Positions 1 through 7,399 of a stretch of DNA of 64,000 nucleotides are shown piece by piece. Numbering within the stretch: the first letter of the stretch is position 1; every line of letters begins with the position of its first letter. Made by a program: the position numbers and the translations under genes. The stretch is from Nocardioides sp. Root1257 (GTDB lineage: Bacteria; Actinomycetota; Actinomycetes; Propionibacteriales; Nocardioidaceae): contig NZ_LMDV01000002.1 in the NCBI RefSeq assembly GCF_001425175.1, positions 53,110 through 117,109 on the forward strand. Reading direction: 5' to 3'. The notes under the pieces were generated by a model. The model was not told the origin of the DNA. It did no database searches and was given only the letters and a program-made list of their open reading frames with translations.

Positions 1-78
1 TGGACCAGCCCCAAGGGCCGGGTCCACCCCGTCGACCTCACCGACGTCACCGACGAACACCGACGACGAACCCGCTGA
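1..78 (+). CDS. C-terminal end of a truncated protein, possibly an HNH/DUF222 type
   Basis: An open frame enters from the left edge and stops at a TGA ending at 78, giving 25 visible residues rich in charged amino acids (it begins WTSPKGRVHPVD). A 'WTSP.G' stretch near the C-terminus is common in actinobacterial DUF222/13E12 HNH endonuclease-like proteins, so that is a possible identity, but 25 residues are too few to be sure. A GC-rich hairpin follows directly, which supports this being a real gene end. Confidence 0.45.
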   Translation, partial: WTSPKGRVHPVDLTDVTDEHRRRTR

Positions 79-84
79 CCCCCA

Positions 85-107
85 CCCCGCCGGCACCGTC
101 GGCGGGG
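85..107 (+). terminator. GC hairpin after the left-edge gene
   Basis: A perfect 8-bp stem (CCCCGCCG / CGGCGGGG) closes a 7-base loop, beginning 7 bases after the stop codon. There is no T-run, as is usual for high-GC actinobacterial terminators. The remaining bases up to 301 show no gene I can support. Confidence 0.5.
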
Positions 108-301
108 CCATTCCCATGCCCGGACCGTGTTTCTTCTGCGGCCCGGGCCACGACGGTCGACCCGAGCGGCCCGCCAGGCCGACCGGCCGCTGGAAATCGC
201 CCCCGCAACCACTGACCACGGTGACCACGTATCCCGGTAGTCGCGTCACCAGCAGCAACCACGACGCACCGCGGCGCTCCTGACGCCTAACCAGACGGGG
301 A

Positions 302-328
302 TGTCACACGTGCGGGCCGGGCGGCGTC
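302..328 (+). promoter_or_regulatory. ECF41-type sigma factor promoter
   Basis: TGTCACA at 302-308 and CGTC at 325-328 are separated by exactly 16 bases. This matches the published ECF41 target promoter (TGTCACA in the -35 region and CGTC in the -10 region). It lies just upstream of the decarboxylase-like gene whose downstream neighbour encodes an ECF41 sigma factor, so the operon is probably driven by its own sigma factor. Transcription would begin near 335. Confidence 0.8.
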
Positions 329-361
329 TTCATGCCGTACCGACACCACGAGGAGGACGAC

Positions 362-967
362 ATGACCGGAACGACCCGCATCCCGCCGGCAGAGATCACC
401 GGCGTCAAGGGCATGCTGATCAAGCGCTTCGCCAAGAAATCGCTGGGTGGCCAGGTGCCGAGCTCGATCGGCGTCTACTGGCACCACCAGAAGGTGCTCA
501 TGGACATGGCCGCGGTCGGCGGCAAGGTCAAGAAGTGGGACGAGTGCGACGAGCAGCTCAAGTCGTTCGCGCACATGGCGGTCGCCTCGCGCGTCGGCTG
601 CACGTGGTGCCTGGACTTCAACTACTTCGAGGCCCACAACAACGACCTCGACATGGTGAAGGCACGGGAGATCCCGCGCTGGCGCGAGTCCGAGGTGTTC
701 TCGCCGGTGGAGCGCGAGGTGCTCGCGTACGCCGAGGCAATGACGGAGGTCGAGCCGACGGTGACCGACGAGATGGTCGCGTCGCTGCGCGAGGCGCTCG
801 GCGACGCGGCCGTGATCGAGCTGACCGCCGTGATCGCGTTCGCCAACTTCACGACCCGCGCGAACGTCGCGCTCGGCATCGAGTCCGACGGGTTCGCGGC
901 CGCGTGCGGCCTCCGGCCGATGGCCGAACGCGAGGGGCCGCGCGCGGCCGTAGGGTCGGGAGCGTGA
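362..967 (+). CDS. Carboxymuconolactone decarboxylase (AhpD-like) family protein
   Basis: A 201-residue protein of the CMD/AhpD fold, whose members include decarboxylases and CxxC-dependent peroxidase partners. A CTWC pair (Cys80 and Cys83) is the likely redox centre. The chosen ATG has a strong GAGGAGG ribosome site. An in-frame ATG at 332 is unlikely because it would lie upstream of the predicted transcription start of the ECF41 promoter. The stop overlaps the GTG of the sigma gene (GTGA), so the two are coupled. CMD-like proteins are a known genomic partner class of ECF41 sigma factors, so it probably handles the redox or metabolic signal of that system. Its exact substrate cannot be read from the sequence. 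Confidence 0.9.
   Translation: MTGTTRIPPAEITGVKGMLIKRFAKKSLGGQVPSSIGVYWHHQKVLMDMAAVGGKVKKWDECDEQLKSFAHMAVASRVGCTWCLDFNYFEAHNNDLDMVKAREIPRWRESEVFSPVEREVLAYAEAMTEVEPTVTDEMVASLREALGDAAVIELTAVIAFANFTTRANVALGIESDGFAAACGLRPMAEREGPRAAVGSGA
951..956 (+). promoter_or_regulatory. Possible internal -10 box (leaderless) for the ECF41 sigma gene
   Basis: TAGGGT lies 7 bases before the GTG of the sigma gene, inside the end of the upstream coding region. The geometry matches other leaderless-type starts in this window, so the sigma gene may also have basal, operon-independent expression. Confidence 0.4.
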
Positions 968-1845
968 CCGAGGACCCGTTCGTCGCCCACCGCGGACTGC
1001 TCTTCACCGTCGCCTACGAGATGCTCGGGTCGGCTGCCGACGCCGAGGACGTCGTGCAGGAGACGTGGATCCGCTGGGACGCCCTGGACGAGGCGGCCCG
1101 GAGCGAGGTCCGGGCTCCCCGGGCGTTCCTGGTGCGGATGGTCGCTCGCAAGGCGCTCGACCGGCAGCGGGCGAACGCGCGACGTCGCGAGCAGTACGTA
1201 GGTGAATGGCTGCCCGAGCCGGTGCTCACGGCACCGGATGTCGCGGACGACGTCGAGCTCGCCGAGAGCGTGTCGTTCGCGATGCTCACCGTGCTCGAGA
1301 CGCTCACGCCGACCGAGAGGGCGGTCTTCGTGCTGCGCGAGGTCTTCGACCTGGCGTACGCCGAGATCGCGGAGGCGGTGGACAAGTCGCCGGCCGCCGT
1401 TCGTCAGATCGGGCACCGGGCCCGCGAGCACGTCGCGGCGCGTCGGCCGCGGATGGACGTCAGCCCTCACGAGCAGCAGGAGGTCGTCGAGCGGTTCCTC
1501 GCTGCGGTGACCGGCGGCGACCTGCAGGGCCTGCTGGACGCGCTCGCCCCCGACGTGGTGCTGGTGGCCGACGGCGGCGGGATCGCCCAGGCCATCACGG
1601 CCCCGGTCGTCGGCGCGAAGAAGGTTGCCAACCTGCTGCGCACCTTCCCGAAGTTCGGGGCGGGCGCGACCTTCGTGCCGGTCCTGCTCAACGGGTCGCC
1701 GGGCGTCAGGGTGGTCGGCGTCGACGACGGCTTCGACACCGCGATCAGCTTCGCCGTCGAGGGCGGCCGGATCACCCGGATCTTCGCGGTCCGCAACCCG
1801 GCCAAGCTCGGTGGGATCGACGTCGAGGCGACGTTCAGCCGCTGA
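964..1845 (+). CDS. ECF41 family RNA polymerase sigma factor with SnoaL-like C-terminal domain (SigJ-like)
   Basis: A 293-residue sigma factor. Residues about 8-75 form region 2 and 105-160 region 4. The remainder is a SnoaL-like domain that in the ECF41 group replaces a separate anti-sigma factor. The group signatures are visible: WLPEP at 82-86 in the linker, DGGG at 203-206 (fourth position followed by Ile rather than the usual Lys), and NPAKL at 278-282 corresponding to the family NPDKL. The GTG start overlaps the stop of the upstream CMD-like gene. It probably transcribes its own operon from the TGTCACA-N16-CGTC promoter at 302-328. The inducing signal is unknown. Confidence 0.92.
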   Translation: MTEDPFVAHRGLLFTVAYEMLGSAADAEDVVQETWIRWDALDEAARSEVRAPRAFLVRMVARKALDRQRANARRREQYVGEWLPEPVLTAPDVADDVELAESVSFAMLTVLETLTPTERAVFVLREVFDLAYAEIAEAVDKSPAAVRQIGHRAREHVAARRPRMDVSPHEQQEVVERFLAAVTGGDLQGLLDALAPDVVLVADGGGIAQAITAPVVGAKKVANLLRTFPKFGAGATFVPVLLNGSPGVRVVGVDDGFDTAISFAVEGGRITRIFAVRNPAKLGGIDVEATFSR

Positions 1846-1869
1846 CGGCCGGGGTGGCAGGGTGGGCCC

Positions 1870-2352
1870 ATGGCTCGCCTGCTGGTCGTCCACCACTCCC
1901 CCACACCGACGGCACAGTCGTTGACCGACGCGGTGCTGGCGGGCGCGCACGACGACGCGATCGAGGGCGTGGAGGTGGTCGTACGGCGAGCGCTGGAGGC
2001 GAGCGCCGACGACGTGCTGGCGGCCGACGGCTACCTGCTGGGGACGACCGCGAACTTCGGCTACATGAGCGGCGCGCTCAAGCACTTCTTCGACACGATC
2101 TTCCTGGAGGCAGGCGGCTCGCTCTCCGAGGACGGGTCGGCGTCGGGCGCGAGCGGCGGCAAGAAGCCGTACGGACTGTGGGTCCACGGCCGCTACGACA
2201 CGACCGGCGCGGTCCGCTCGGTGCTCTCGATCGTCGGGGCGTTGCCGTGGACGCAGGCGGCCGAGGTGCTCGAGGTGCTCGGCGACGTCGGAGCGGAGCA
2301 GCAGGAGGCGGCGTACGACCTCGGTGGGACTCTCGCGGCCCTGCTGAGCTGA
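1870..2352 (+). CDS. Flavodoxin-like / NAD(P)H-dependent FMN oxidoreductase family protein
   Basis: A 160-residue protein. The N-terminus MARLLVVHHSPT is a beta strand followed by a phosphate-binding loop typical of flavodoxin-fold proteins. The segment 'GTTANFGYMSGALKHFFDT' (around residues 58-76) resembles the FMN-isoalloxazine loop of WrbA/NADPH-dependent FMN reductases. It probably binds FMN and acts in the cytoplasm as a small reductase. It begins 24 bases after the sigma factor gene on the same strand and could be part of its regulon, but I see no ECF41 promoter directly in front of it. Confidence 0.75.
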   Translation: MARLLVVHHSPTPTAQSLTDAVLAGAHDDAIEGVEVVVRRALEASADDVLAADGYLLGTTANFGYMSGALKHFFDTIFLEAGGSLSEDGSASGASGGKKPYGLWVHGRYDTTGAVRSVLSIVGALPWTQAAEVLEVLGDVGAEQQEAAYDLGGTLAALLS

Positions 2353-2402
2353 GCGGGATACGATCGCGCGGTCCGGCACCCATCCCCCCGAGAGGAGACC
2401 GC

Positions 2403-3176
2403 GTGCGCCTCGTCGTGCTCGCGCTCGTGGCGGCGCTCTCGCTCTCGGCCTGCGGCGACGGCACCGCCGCGCCCGCCGCCGACAAGCAGGCGCCGGCGCT
2501 CGGCGCCTGCCGGGTCCTCACGCCCGACGACGTCGAGAAGCCGGCCAACTCGAGCGACGTCGTCGAGTGCGCCGAGAAGCACACCGCCGAGACCTACGCC
2601 GTGGGTGACCTCCCCAAGGAGTTCGACGACGCGGACTACGACGACCCGGACCTCGGCGCGTGGGCCTACCGGACCTGCTCGAAGCAGTTCAAGGACTTCC
2701 TCGGCGCCGACGACAGCCTCGTGATGCGCACGGTCGTCAGCTGGGCGTGGTTCCGCCCCACCGAGGCCGCGTGGGACGCCGACGCCCGCTGGTACCGCTG
2801 CGACGTGGTCGGCGGCGGCGAGCAGAGCAAGGACTACGTCGACCTGCCGACCAGCTCCAAGGGCCTGCTCCTGGGCCGCCCGAAGGACGACTGGATGGTC
2901 TGCGCCGACGGCGACACCGTCTCCGGCTCGGTGAAGGTCCCGTGCACCGACACGCACAACTGGCGAGCGGTCACCACGATCTCGCTCGGCGACGCGAAGG
3001 ACGACTACCCCGGCGACCGGCTCGCCGAGGTCACGACCCGCGACTTCTGCTCGAAGTCGGTCGGCGCCTGGCTCAACTACCCCGTCGACTACGACTTCGG
3101 CTACACCTGGTTCCACCAGGCCGAGTGGGACGCCGGCAACCGGCGCTCGGTCTGCTGGGCCAAGACCGACCAGTGA
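2403..3176 (+). CDS. Lipoprotein, septum-formation (Septum_form) family, first copy
   Basis: A 257-residue predicted lipoprotein. A short hydrophobic signal ends in a lipobox LSAC, so it should be anchored to the outside of the membrane. Conserved cysteines and Trp-rich motifs (for example 'WRAVTTI' and 'GYTWFHQAEWDAG') match the actinobacterial septum-formation-related family (PF13845), a name that rests on limited functional data. A GTG start is preceded by GAGAGGAGA, and a TACGAT box at 2359-2364 could be its -10. Its stop overlaps the start of a paralogous lipoprotein (GTGA), so the two are co-translated. The role is inferred only to be envelope-related. Confidence 0.75.
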   Translation: MRLVVLALVAALSLSACGDGTAAPAADKQAPALGACRVLTPDDVEKPANSSDVVECAEKHTAETYAVGDLPKEFDDADYDDPDLGAWAYRTCSKQFKDFLGADDSLVMRTVVSWAWFRPTEAAWDADARWYRCDVVGGGEQSKDYVDLPTSSKGLLLGRPKDDWMVCADGDTVSGSVKVPCTDTHNWRAVTTISLGDAKDDYPGDRLAEVTTRDFCSKSVGAWLNYPVDYDFGYTWFHQAEWDAGNRRSVCWAKTDQ

Positions 3177-4015
3177 AGCCCCTCGCCGTCGCCCTCGCGA
3201 GCGCCGTGATCATGAGCGGGGCCGTGCTCGCCGGATGCAGCGGCGACGACTCCCCCAGCGAGCCGTCGACGTCTGCACCGACCTCGGCGACCGCGTCGTC
3301 CTCCCCGTCAGCCGCGGCCACGCGACCGCAGCCGCCACGGGACCGGGCCTGCTACCGGCTCGACTACACCGAGGCCGTCGCGCCGACCGTCGACGCTGCC
3401 CCGGTCTCCTGCGAGCGGCCGCACACCTCGATGACGTACGCCGTCGGGCAGCTCGACACGGTCGTCGACGGACACCTGCTGGCCGTCGACTCCGCGCGGG
3501 TGCGCACCCAGGTCGCCGCGACGTGCCCCGAGCGGTTCGCGGCGTTCGTCGGCGGCACCACGGAGGACCGGCGGCTGAGCATGCTGCGCCCGGTGTGGTT
3601 CACCCCGACCGTCGACGAGTCTGACGCCGGCGCCTCGTGGTTCCGCTGCGACGCCGTCGCCCTGGCCGCCGACGAGGAGCTCGCACCCCTCACCGGTCGC
3701 CTCCAGGGGGTTCTCGGCCGGGAGGACGGCCGCAACCGCTACGCCATGTGCGGCACCGCCGCACCCGGGACGCCGACCTTCGAGCGGGTGATCTGCTCCG
3801 CCGACCACAGCTGGCGCGCCGTCGCGACCGTGCCCTTCGACGGCGACCGCTACCCGGGTGTCGAGAAGGTCCGCACCGCCGGCGACGGTCCGTGCAAGGA
3901 CGCCGGGGCCGACGCGGCGAACGGCGAGCTGGACTACAAGTGGGGCTACGAGTGGCCGACCGCGAAGCAGTGGGCGGCCGGCCAGCACTACGGCCTCTGC
4001 TGGGCCCCGGACTGA
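3173..4015 (+). CDS. Lipoprotein, septum-formation family, second copy
   Basis: A 280-residue predicted lipoprotein with signal peptide and lipobox LAGC, followed by a Ser/Thr/Pro-rich linker. The globular part parallels the upstream protein: 'SCERPHTSMTYAVGQL' echoes 'ECAEKHTAETYAVGDL', and both contain 'WFRCD/WYRCD', 'CADG/CGTA', 'WRAV' and a final 'GLCWA/SVCWA'. They are therefore tandem duplicates. The GTG start is coupled to the first gene by a 4-base overlap. The 3' end overlaps the convergent SnoaL-like gene by 28 bases. Confidence 0.75.
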   Translation: MKPLAVALASAVIMSGAVLAGCSGDDSPSEPSTSAPTSATASSSPSAAATRPQPPRDRACYRLDYTEAVAPTVDAAPVSCERPHTSMTYAVGQLDTVVDGHLLAVDSARVRTQVAATCPERFAAFVGGTTEDRRLSMLRPVWFTPTVDESDAGASWFRCDAVALAADEELAPLTGRLQGVLGREDGRNRYAMCGTAAPGTPTFERVICSADHSWRAVATVPFDGDRYPGVEKVRTAGDGPCKDAGADAANGELDYKWGYEWPTAKQWAAGQHYGLCWAPD

Positions 4016-4422
4016 GGCTGCCCCGACTGGAGCTGCGCGGCCACCTGCTCCATCAGCTTCTGGAGTCCCTTGAACGGCCGCACCATCACGGTGAAGTCGG
4101 TGAGCCGACCGTCGGGGCCCCAGGTCAGCATGTCGACGCCGTGCACGGCCAGCCCGTCGAGCTCGCAGCGGAACTCCAGCACGGCCGAGTCCTCGGCGTA
4201 CCACTGGCGGACGTACTGCAGCGACGGGCCGAGCACGACGACCGCCGCGGAGAGGTACGCCGTCGTGATCGCCTTGCCCTCCTGCGGCGTGTGCACGGCC
4301 GGCGACCGGAACACGACGTCGTCGGCGAGCAGGTCGGCGAGGCCGGCAGGGTCGCGCGACTCGGCGATCCGGTGCCAGGCGGCGACCGGAGCGGGCATCG
4401 AGACATCAGTCGGAGCGGTCAT
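3988..4422 (-). CDS. SnoaL-like / nuclear transport factor 2 family protein
   Basis: A 144-residue protein of the NTF2-like fold: an N-terminal helix with 'AWHRIAESRDPAGLADLLADDVVF' and a curved sheet ending in 'FTVMVRPFKGLQKLMEQVA'. This family holds small isomerases, hydrolases and ligand binders, and no catalytic residue set can be assigned here. The ATG overlaps the era stop by one base (TGATG), so it is translated after era. The C-terminus is Gln/Pro-rich and overlaps the convergent lipoprotein gene. Confidence 0.75.
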   Translation of the reverse strand: MTAPTDVSMPAPVAAWHRIAESRDPAGLADLLADDVVFRSPAVHTPQEGKAITTAYLSAAVVVLGPSLQYVRQWYAEDSAVLEFRCELDGLAVHGVDMLTWGPDGRLTDFTVMVRPFKGLQKLMEQVAAQLQSGQPQSGAQQRP

Positions 4423-5339
4423 CAGAACCCCAGCTTTCGCAGCTGGCGCGGGTCCCGCTGCCAGTCCTTGGCGACCTTGACGTGCAGGTCGAGGTAGACG
4501 GGCGTGCCGAGCAGCGCCTCGATCTGCTTGCGGGAGGTCGTGCCGATCGTCCGCAGGCGTGAGCCCTTGGGGCCGATGATGATGCCCTTCTGGGAGTCGC
4601 GCTCGACGTAGACGTTCGCGTGGATGTCGAGGAGCGGCTTGTCCTCCGGACGGTCCTCGCGCAGCTGCATCTCCTCGACGACCACGGCGACCGAGTGCGG
4701 GAGCTCGTCGCGCAGTCCGGCGAGGGCGGCCTCGCGCACGAGCTCGGCCACCAGGATCTCCTCGGGCGCGTCGGTGAGGTCACCGTCCGGGTAGAGCTGC
4801 GGCCCCTCGGGCAGCAGCCCGACGAGCAGGTCCTGCAGCAGCGCGATCTGGTCGCCTGCCTTCGCCGACACCGGCACGATCTCGGCCCACTCCACGCCGA
4901 TCTCGGTGCCGAGGGCGGCGATGTCGAGCAGGTGCTCGGCGATCCGGTCCGGCGTCGCGAGGTCCGTCTTGGTGGCGATCGCGACCTTCGTGGTGCGCTT
5001 GACCTTGGCCATCTCGGTGGCGATGAAGCGGTCGCCGGGGCCGATCTTCTCGTTGGCCGGGAAGCACACGGCGACGACGTCGACCTCGGCCAGCGTGGTC
5101 GCGACCAGGTCGTTGAGCCGCTCCCCCAGGAGGGTGCGCGGACGGTGCAGGCCGGGGGTGTCGACCAGGATCAGCTGGGCGTCCTCGCGGTGGACGATGC
5201 CGCGGACGACCGTGCGGGTCGTCTGCGGCTTGTCGGAGGTGATCACGACCTTCTGCCCGACCAGCGCGTTGGTCAGCGTGGACTTGCCGGCGTTCGGCCT
5301 GCCCACGAAGGAGACGAAGCCACTCTTGTGTTCAGACAT
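4422..5339 (-). CDS. era: GTPase Era
   Basis: A 305-residue GTPase that assists 16S rRNA maturation and 30S assembly. The G1 loop GRPNAGKS is at residues 13-20, G3 is DTPGLH and G4 is TKTD. The C-terminal KH domain carries the RNA-binding loop IIIGPKGSRLRTIG. The ATG at 5339 (protein starting MSEHKSG) is chosen because it places the G1 loop at the usual distance from the N-terminus. An upstream in-frame ATG would add a low-complexity Arg-rich tail. The start overlaps the end of the flavoprotein gene by 8 bases. Confidence 0.96.
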   Translation of the reverse strand: MSEHKSGFVSFVGRPNAGKSTLTNALVGQKVVITSDKPQTTRTVVRGIVHREDAQLILVDTPGLHRPRTLLGERLNDLVATTLAEVDVVAVCFPANEKIGPGDRFIATEMAKVKRTTKVAIATKTDLATPDRIAEHLLDIAALGTEIGVEWAEIVPVSAKAGDQIALLQDLLVGLLPEGPQLYPDGDLTDAPEEILVAELVREAALAGLRDELPHSVAVVVEEMQLREDRPEDKPLLDIHANVYVERDSQKGIIIGPKGSRLRTIGTTSRKQIEALLGTPVYLDLHVKVAKDWQRDPRQLRKLGF

Positions 5340-6108
5340 CTGCTTCTCTCGCGTTGTCGTAGTCGGCCCAGATCTGCTCGTCGCTCTTGCCCGCGGCCTT
5401 GCCCGCCCGGTAGATCGGGCCCGGGTCGACGGCACGCGGCTGTCGCTGGGCCACGCCGCGCCAGTAGCCCATCACGTCGTACGCCGTGCTCGGAAGCCTG
5501 CGCTCGCGCATCAGGTGCTTGCGGATCGCGCGCATCTGCGCCGACTCGCCAGCCATCCAGAAGTACCCGGACCCGTCGGGCCAGTCGATCGACTCGACGG
5601 CCTCGGCGAGCAGGCTCCGCCCGGCACCGGGCGGCGTCAGCCAGGTGACGTCGGCCCGCTCCGGGACGTACGCCGGCGGCTGCTCCGGCACCTCGGCCCA
5701 GATCCGCGTCGGGACGTCGACCTCCTCGGCGATGCGGGCCATCGCCGGCAGCGCGGTCAGGTCGCCGACCAGCATCAGCCAGGCGGCGTCCTCGGGCATC
5801 GCGAAGGAGCCCTTGGGCTCGCTGATGGTGACCGTGTCACCCACGACGTCCCGGGCGGCCCACTCGGTCACCAGGCCGACGTCGTGCACCACGACGTCGA
5901 GGGTCAGCTCGGACCCGGTCCAGGAGCGCACCGTGTAGTAGCGACTCTGGAACTGTCCCGGCACGACCAGGCCGACCCACTCGTCCGGGATGCCCGTGCT
6001 CGCGAACCCGGACAGCCCGGGCCCGCCGAGCACCAGCCGGACCAGGTGGTCCGAGAGGCGCTCACGGCGCAGCACCTCGGCGTCGTACTGCTGGGCCCGG
6101 GTGCTCAC
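5332..6108 (-). CDS. Siderophore-interacting-type FAD/NAD(P)H reductase
   Basis: A 258-residue member of the SIP/ViuB family: an FAD-binding beta-barrel with 'SRYYTVRSW' (FAD motif RxYS/T-like) and an NAD(P)H domain with 'LMLVGDLTALPAMARI' and 'WMAGESAQMRAIRKHL'. Family members reduce ferric siderophores in the cytoplasm. Here it follows a fatty acid methylation pair rather than siderophore genes, and it has its own apparent leaderless promoter, so iron release remains the default assignment. Supplying electrons to the neighbouring lipid pathway is only a speculation. Confidence 0.85.
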   Translation of the reverse strand: MSTRAQQYDAEVLRRERLSDHLVRLVLGGPGLSGFASTGIPDEWVGLVVPGQFQSRYYTVRSWTGSELTLDVVVHDVGLVTEWAARDVVGDTVTISEPKGSFAMPEDAAWLMLVGDLTALPAMARIAEEVDVPTRIWAEVPEQPPAYVPERADVTWLTPPGAGRSLLAEAVESIDWPDGSGYFWMAGESAQMRAIRKHLMRERRLPSTAYDVMGYWRGVAQRQPRAVDPGPIYRAGKAAGKSDEQIWADYDNAREADV

Positions 6109-6114
6109 CCGGCC

Positions 6115-6120
6115 ACGGTA
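6115..6120 (-). promoter_or_regulatory. Leaderless -10 box for the SIP-type reductase
   Basis: On the minus strand TACCGT is followed after 6 bases by the GTG start codon. It sits between the stop of the upstream methyltransferase gene and this start, so the reductase can be transcribed independently. Confidence 0.5.
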
Positions 6121-6124
6121 TCGG

Positions 6125-7399
6125 TCACACTCCGAAGTCGTGACGCAGCGGGTACCCGCTCGCCCCGTTCTCGTCGGTCTTGGTCGCGAGCACGTGGTGG
6201 AGCTGGATCTCGTTGCGCTCGAAGCCCAACCGCGAACCCGCCATGTAGAGGCCCCACACCCGCGCGGTGCCCTCGCCGACCTCGGCGACGCAGGCGTCCC
6301 AGTTGTCCGCGAGGTTGCGGCACCAGCCGGCCAGCGTCTTGGCGTAGTGCACGCGGATGTTCTCCTCGTGCTGCACCTCGAGACCGGCGTTCTGCACCTC
6401 CGTGATGATCTTGCCGGAGCCGGTCAGCTCGCCGTCGGGGAAGACGTAGCGGTCGATGAAGGCGCCGGTGTCGACCGGGCGGTTGGTGTGCCGGGTGATG
6501 CAGTGGTTGAGGAGGCGGCCCTGCGGCTTCAGGTGGTCCTTGATCCAGCCGAAGTACGCCGGATAGTTCTTCACGCCGATGTGCTCGGTCAGGCCGATCG
6601 ACGAGATCGCGTCGAAGTCGGTCTCCTCCACGAGCCGGTAGTCCAGGAACCGGACCTCGGCGAGGTGGTCGAGACCCTCCTCCTTGATCGCCTGCTGCGC
6701 CCAGGACGCCTGCTCGCGCGAGAGCGTGACGCCGAGCGCCTTGACGCCGTACTCACGCGCGGCGTGGCGCACCATGCCGCCCCAGCCGCAGCCGAGGTCG
6801 AGCAACCGCTGGCCCGGCTGGAGGTCCAGCTTGCGGGCGACCAGGTCGTACTTGTTGGCCTGCGCCTCCTCGAGCGTCGCGTCCTCGGTCGGGAAGACGG
6901 CGCAGGTGTAGGTCATCGAGGGGCCGAGGACGTACTCGTAGAAGGTGTTGGAGACGTCGTAGTGGTGGTGGATCACCTCGGCGTCGCGCTGCAGCGAGTG
7001 CCGCAGCCCCTCGACGGTGCGCCGCCAGCGCGGCAGGTGCTCCTGCGGGGGCGGCGGCGGGGGCTTGAGGTGCGAGAACCCGAGGCCGCGCGCGAGGGTG
7101 AGCGCCTCCTTCGGGGACGGCGTCCGGAACTTCAGGTGGTTCTGGAGGAAGACCATCGCGTCGTACGGGTCGCCCGGGTGCACGCCGTGCAGGTCCAGGT
7201 CGCCGGAGACGTACGCGCGGGCGAAGCCGAGATCGCCGGGCGCGGTCATGATGTAGGACAGGCCGCGCTCGTTGAGGAGCTCGACGTGGATGTCGGCGTC
7301 GGGCGGCCCGGCCGAGCTCCCGTCGTACGCCGTGAAGCGCACGGGCATCCCGTCGCGCAGCAGCGAGCTCACCGCATCCCCGATGCTGATCGTGCTCAT
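6125..7399 (-). CDS. tmsB: Cyclopropane/tuberculostearate-type fatty acid methyltransferase (TmsB/BfaB-like)
   Basis: A 424-residue SAM-dependent methyltransferase of the cyclopropane-fatty-acyl-phospholipid synthase family. The SAM loop LDLGCGWGG is at about 200-208, preceded by 'HHHYDVSNTFYEYVLGPSMTYTC', the lipid-binding signature. It transfers a methyl group to the double bond of membrane phospholipid acyl chains. Because it is coupled by a 4-base overlap to a DHCR24-like FAD reductase, it most likely forms the 10-methylene intermediate of 10-methylstearic (tuberculostearic) acid, as shown for TmsB/BfaB elsewhere. A run of six prolines lies near residue 113. Confidence 0.85.
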   Translation of the reverse strand: MSTISIGDAVSSLLRDGMPVRFTAYDGSSAGPPDADIHVELLNERGLSYIMTAPGDLGFARAYVSGDLDLHGVHPGDPYDAMVFLQNHLKFRTPSPKEALTLARGLGFSHLKPPPPPPQEHLPRWRRTVEGLRHSLQRDAEVIHHHYDVSNTFYEYVLGPSMTYTCAVFPTEDATLEEAQANKYDLVARKLDLQPGQRLLDLGCGWGGMVRHAAREYGVKALGVTLSREQASWAQQAIKEEGLDHLAEVRFLDYRLVEETDFDAISSIGLTEHIGVKNYPAYFGWIKDHLKPQGRLLNHCITRHTNRPVDTGAFIDRYVFPDGELTGSGKIITEVQNAGLEVQHEENIRVHYAKTLAGWCRNLADNWDACVAEVGEGTARVWGLYMAGSRLGFERNEIQLHHVLATKTDENGASGYPLRHDFGV

